64,000 nt of DNA, from positions 5,645,961 through 5,709,960 of the forward strand of contig OX459108.1 in the NCBI GenBank assembly GCA_949775045.1, read 5' to 3'. The DNA comes from Metridium senile (Eukaryota > Cnidaria > Anthozoa > Actiniaria > Metridiidae). The position numbers were made by a program, and so were the translations under genes. The number at the start of each line of letters is the position of its first letter. Within the stretch, counting starts at the first letter, position 1. The notes beneath the pieces were generated by a model. The model was not told the origin of the DNA, did not search any database, and saw only the letters and a list, made by a program, of their open reading frames with translations. This document shows, piece by piece, positions 62,112 through 64,000 of this stretch.

Positions 62112-62517
62112 TATCCTAATTGGACTGCCATCAACCGAATTAGATAAACTTCAGCGTTTACAGAATACAGCAGCTAGGCTTGTTTGTAGAGCAAGGAAAA
62201 ACGATCACATAACACCAATTTTGAAACGCCTTCATTGGCTTCCAGTGAGAGCAAGAATCGATTTTAAAATCCTTATGCTTACATATAAATCTCTAAACGG
62301 TCAAGCACCGAACTATATAAAAGAACTCTTACATGAATATAAACCCGCTCGCTCATTGCGTTCCTCAACACAAAACCTTCTTGTTGTCCCTCGGGCTAAG
62401 ACAAAGATAGGAGAAAGGGCGTTTCAAACAGCTGCGCCAATACTATGGAATTCACTGCCTAACAGTATCCGTCTATCAAGCACATTGAATATTTTTAAAA
62501 GCTCAGTTATTGTCTAG
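62112..62517 (+). pseudogene. CR1/L2-like retrotransposon ORF2: C-terminal region
   Basis: This is the continuation of the 59460-61723 frame after the MITE. Residues ILIGLPSTELDKLQRLQ are the expected next step after the KLD..NS position in CR1/L2 proteins. They are followed by the typical C-terminal region with ITPILKRLHWLPVRARIDFK, SLNGQAPNYI, RSLRSS and AAPILWNSLPNSIR. If the insert and one TSD copy are ignored, the two parts meet in frame at a serine codon (ag at 61722-61723, t at 62112). The protein stops at 62515-62517 right after NIFKSS, where related elements usually carry about ten more residues (an LKTxLF-type tail). No 3' UTR or terminal microsatellite typical of the clade is seen, so the 3' end is probably cut or diverged. 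Confidence 0.93.
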
Positions 62518-62529
62518 AGCATAGGATCG

Positions 62530-62614
62530 GTCACGTGACTTCTTGTCTCACATGGCTCGGTCGGGACTGGGTACTATGTATCCCTTGTCAATATGGCGGA
62601 CAAAGATGGCGGAC
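62530..62614 (+). promoter_or_regulatory. Candidate promoter: palindromic E-box and two ATGGCGGAC (YY1-like) motifs
   Basis: gtcacgtgac (62530-62539) is a perfect palindromic E-box of the USF/Myc type. atggcggac occurs at 62593-62601 and 62606-62614; the second sits in caaagatggcgga, a close match to the YY1 motif AAnATGGCG found near transcription starts of TATA-less metazoan promoters. The region is also locally rich in CpG compared with its surroundings. It directly precedes a good splice donor. The role is inferred from motifs only. Confidence 0.4.
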
Positions 62615-62829
62615 TCGGCGTACTTTTGTGATGTGAACGCGATAGAAATACACAGGACAGACCTTTTTTTCATTGAGGATGTTTTTATTTTACATCGAAT
62701 ATTGTTTCCGATCTCATTTGGGTTGTAATGAATTGACTCCAATCAATTGACTACGCAAAACATTGAAAACATGTGGATTTTTGGGATTCAAACAAGTTAA
62801 ACTTGCTACAAAAACACTTGGAAGAAAAG
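62540..62829 (+). other. Candidate first exon of a spliced transcript (start uncertain)
   Basis: The exon would run from an unknown start after the E-box to a strong donor aaag|gtaagc (GT at 62830-62831). The ATG at 62606, in an AAAGATGG context, opens a 40-codon frame that ends at 62728, before the donor; the ATG at 62593 gives only 12 codons. Neither product (MADSAYFCD... or MADKDGG...) is recognised. A stop before the only intron, with nothing conserved after it, favours a non-coding RNA or a transcript whose short frames act upstream of something outside the window. Confidence 0.35.
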
Positions 62830-63603
62830 GTAAGCCTTATTCACTGTTAAAGCAGTTATTAACTGTTAACTGCAGCTAACGTACGAATTTTCATGTGGAC
62901 CTTGGATCGTAAGACTTTTGAGTTCGTTAAATCTAAGTAAACTTAAGGTTTCATCGGGGGTTTCATGCCATGTCTTTAAACTGTCAAATGGCCTGCATAC
63001 ATTAAATAATTTCAAGCATAATTTTTTCTATACTATGTCATTACTATGAATTTGTTTTGATGTAGATTTTAGACTGAGTAAGATGTCTACATCCAAGTAC
63101 AAACACAGTGTGTCAATAAATTCATCACCAGCTTCAAAATATTTACTAGCTAGTTGAGTTGTTTTGGATAACTTTTGGGTCATCACATAACACATCTGAT
63201 TCAATACATTCTTGTTTTGGCTGTTGACTTGTGTTGATTATTGGTTGTTGTAGGCAGTGTGTGGGCTGATGTACTTTTTCTTGAATATGCGTTGATTAAA
63301 ATTGTACCATTGCTTATAATGTTTTTCACATATTAACTGAGACTTTGCTTTTCAAGCATCAATGTAAAAATAAGTGAACAAAAGGCTTGTCAATAAAGGG
63401 TCACACTTTTTGTCTTTTCTTTTTTCTTTGACTACATATACATGGCCTTAAATTATCCTCTCTATGTATGTTCTTTAGAGAATAGTTTTCTTTTGTATTT
63501 GTTTTCTATTTTTTCTATTCTTGTTGAGGTACATTTGCTTCAGTGAATGTTGATACATAGGGGGGTAGATTTTCATCATCTGTTTTTCTTCTTTTTATTG
63601 CAG
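62830..63603 (+). other. Candidate intron (774 bp)
   Basis: The donor is gtaagc at 62830. The acceptor is a long pyrimidine tract, tgtttttcttctttttattg followed by cag, with AG at 63602-63603. Base composition is T-rich, as expected for an intron on this strand. Nothing else is recognised inside it. Confidence 0.35.
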
Positions 63604-63710
63604 GAGCATTGTTTGGTGTTTGTAAACCCTGCAGCATGCAGAACAAGAAATTAAAATGAATATGTTGCCACTGCATGATGTTACAATAAAGATGTATCAC
63701 ATGTACATTG
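63604..63710 (+). other. Candidate terminal exon with polyadenylation signal
   Basis: This short stretch from gagcattgtttggtg has AATAAA at 63685-63690 and a TG-rich sequence 15-25 bp later, which would place cleavage near 63705-63715. It contains no long open frame on this strand. Together with the upstream exon this would make a transcript of roughly 0.4 kb. Confidence 0.35.
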
Positions 63711-63731
63711 TAGTAGTATTATGATAAATAC

Positions 63732-64000
63732 ACCTACTTCAATAATCGTTGTCGGCTACAGTCCACACTCTAAAGCCTGCAAAGGATGGACTTGATTTTT
63801 GATTCATTACACGTTTTTAAAGAACTATTTGTATTCATATCTACCACAACAATAACTTGTTATGGTCATATAACACAAACACGTACAACCAAAATATGCT
63901 ATGAATAAATCAATAACAAGAGAACGAAATACCAACATCCTTTGCAGACTTTAGAGTGTAGACTGTGGCTTTGTTTGCAACAACAATTTTTGAAATAGGT
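63732..64000. mobile_element. Foldback/MITE-like element reaching the window end
   Basis: 63755-63788 (gctacagtccacactctaaa...) and 63936-63969 are inverted copies: 34 bp with three differences. The match continues outward with an 8-bp gap, acctacttcaataatcgttgt at 63732 pairing with the complement of the last bases, which end ...tttgaaataggt at 64000. The spacer 63789-63935 is AT-rich and non-coding. The outer boundary on the right may lie beyond the window, so no target duplication can be tested. It does not resemble the other two inverted-repeat elements in the flank. Confidence 0.75.

Noticed and set aside
63515..63700. Minus-strand 61-codon frame with a KRRK stretch and a possible acceptor before GLQTPNN.
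   Set aside because: The basic stretch is the complement of the pyrimidine tract of a strong plus-strand acceptor. No polyadenylation signal or further exon was seen on the minus strand. Kept as an outside possibility.

Overview
The window looks like the edge of a large AT-rich satellite array in an animal genome. About 56.7 kb of tandem repeat runs from base 1 (and presumably beyond it) to about 56,690. It is followed by 7.3 kb of ordinary, transposon-rich flank. The flank carries an APE-endonuclease/reverse-transcriptase retrotransposon of the CR1/L2 kind, short inverted-repeat DNA transposons, and one spliced-looking transcription unit with metazoan signals. These suggest an invertebrate metazoan, possibly a cnidarian or another aquatic invertebrate. 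The sequence alone does not fix the species, and centromeric or pericentromeric location is an inference.

Satellite (1-56,690). Every monomer is about 162 bp. Class A monomers contain gcaatatgccctatagggtg and cggcacaaaattttggcc. Class B monomers contain aaatatctaagctt and cgactcaaactgatcgct. Class B divides into x monomers (about 165 bp, with taaaagtcgttaaa) and y monomers (about 162 bp, with gctaaaaatgtgtcaaa). The usual B block is eight monomers in the order x x y y x x y y, so it looks like a doubled 4-mer. It begins with a truncated x monomer and ends with a y monomer that becomes class A halfway through. Twenty such blocks alternate with runs of 2 to 30 A monomers. Most A-run lengths fit 37 + 162n bp. 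Larger duplicated units of about 5,051, 4,468, 2,527 and 1,136 bp are also present. Toward the right edge the monomers decay and show mixed A/B states. No protein-coding signal was seen in the array. Block coordinates were counted by hand and may be off by a few bases.

Flank (56,690-64,000). In order: a short ctgaaac minisatellite; a 147-bp near-perfect hairpin (56,851-56,997); about 0.9 kb with no recognisable gene; a 1,140-bp DNA transposon with perfect 75-bp terminal inverted repeats and a 9-bp target duplication (57,947-59,086), carrying a broken RecQ-like helicase fragment on the minus strand; a 5'-truncated CR1/L2-like retrotransposon (59,460-62,517) split by a 380-bp MITE with an 8-bp target duplication (61,724-62,103); a candidate two-exon transcription unit (about 62,530-63,710); and a second foldback element that reaches the window end (63,732-64,000).

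No intact protein-coding gene can be supported. The gene-like pieces are transposon remnants or a probably non-coding transcript. The order of events is partly readable: the retrotransposon was present before the MITE inserted in it, and the satellite units were amplified after the 20 shared A/B junctions had formed.
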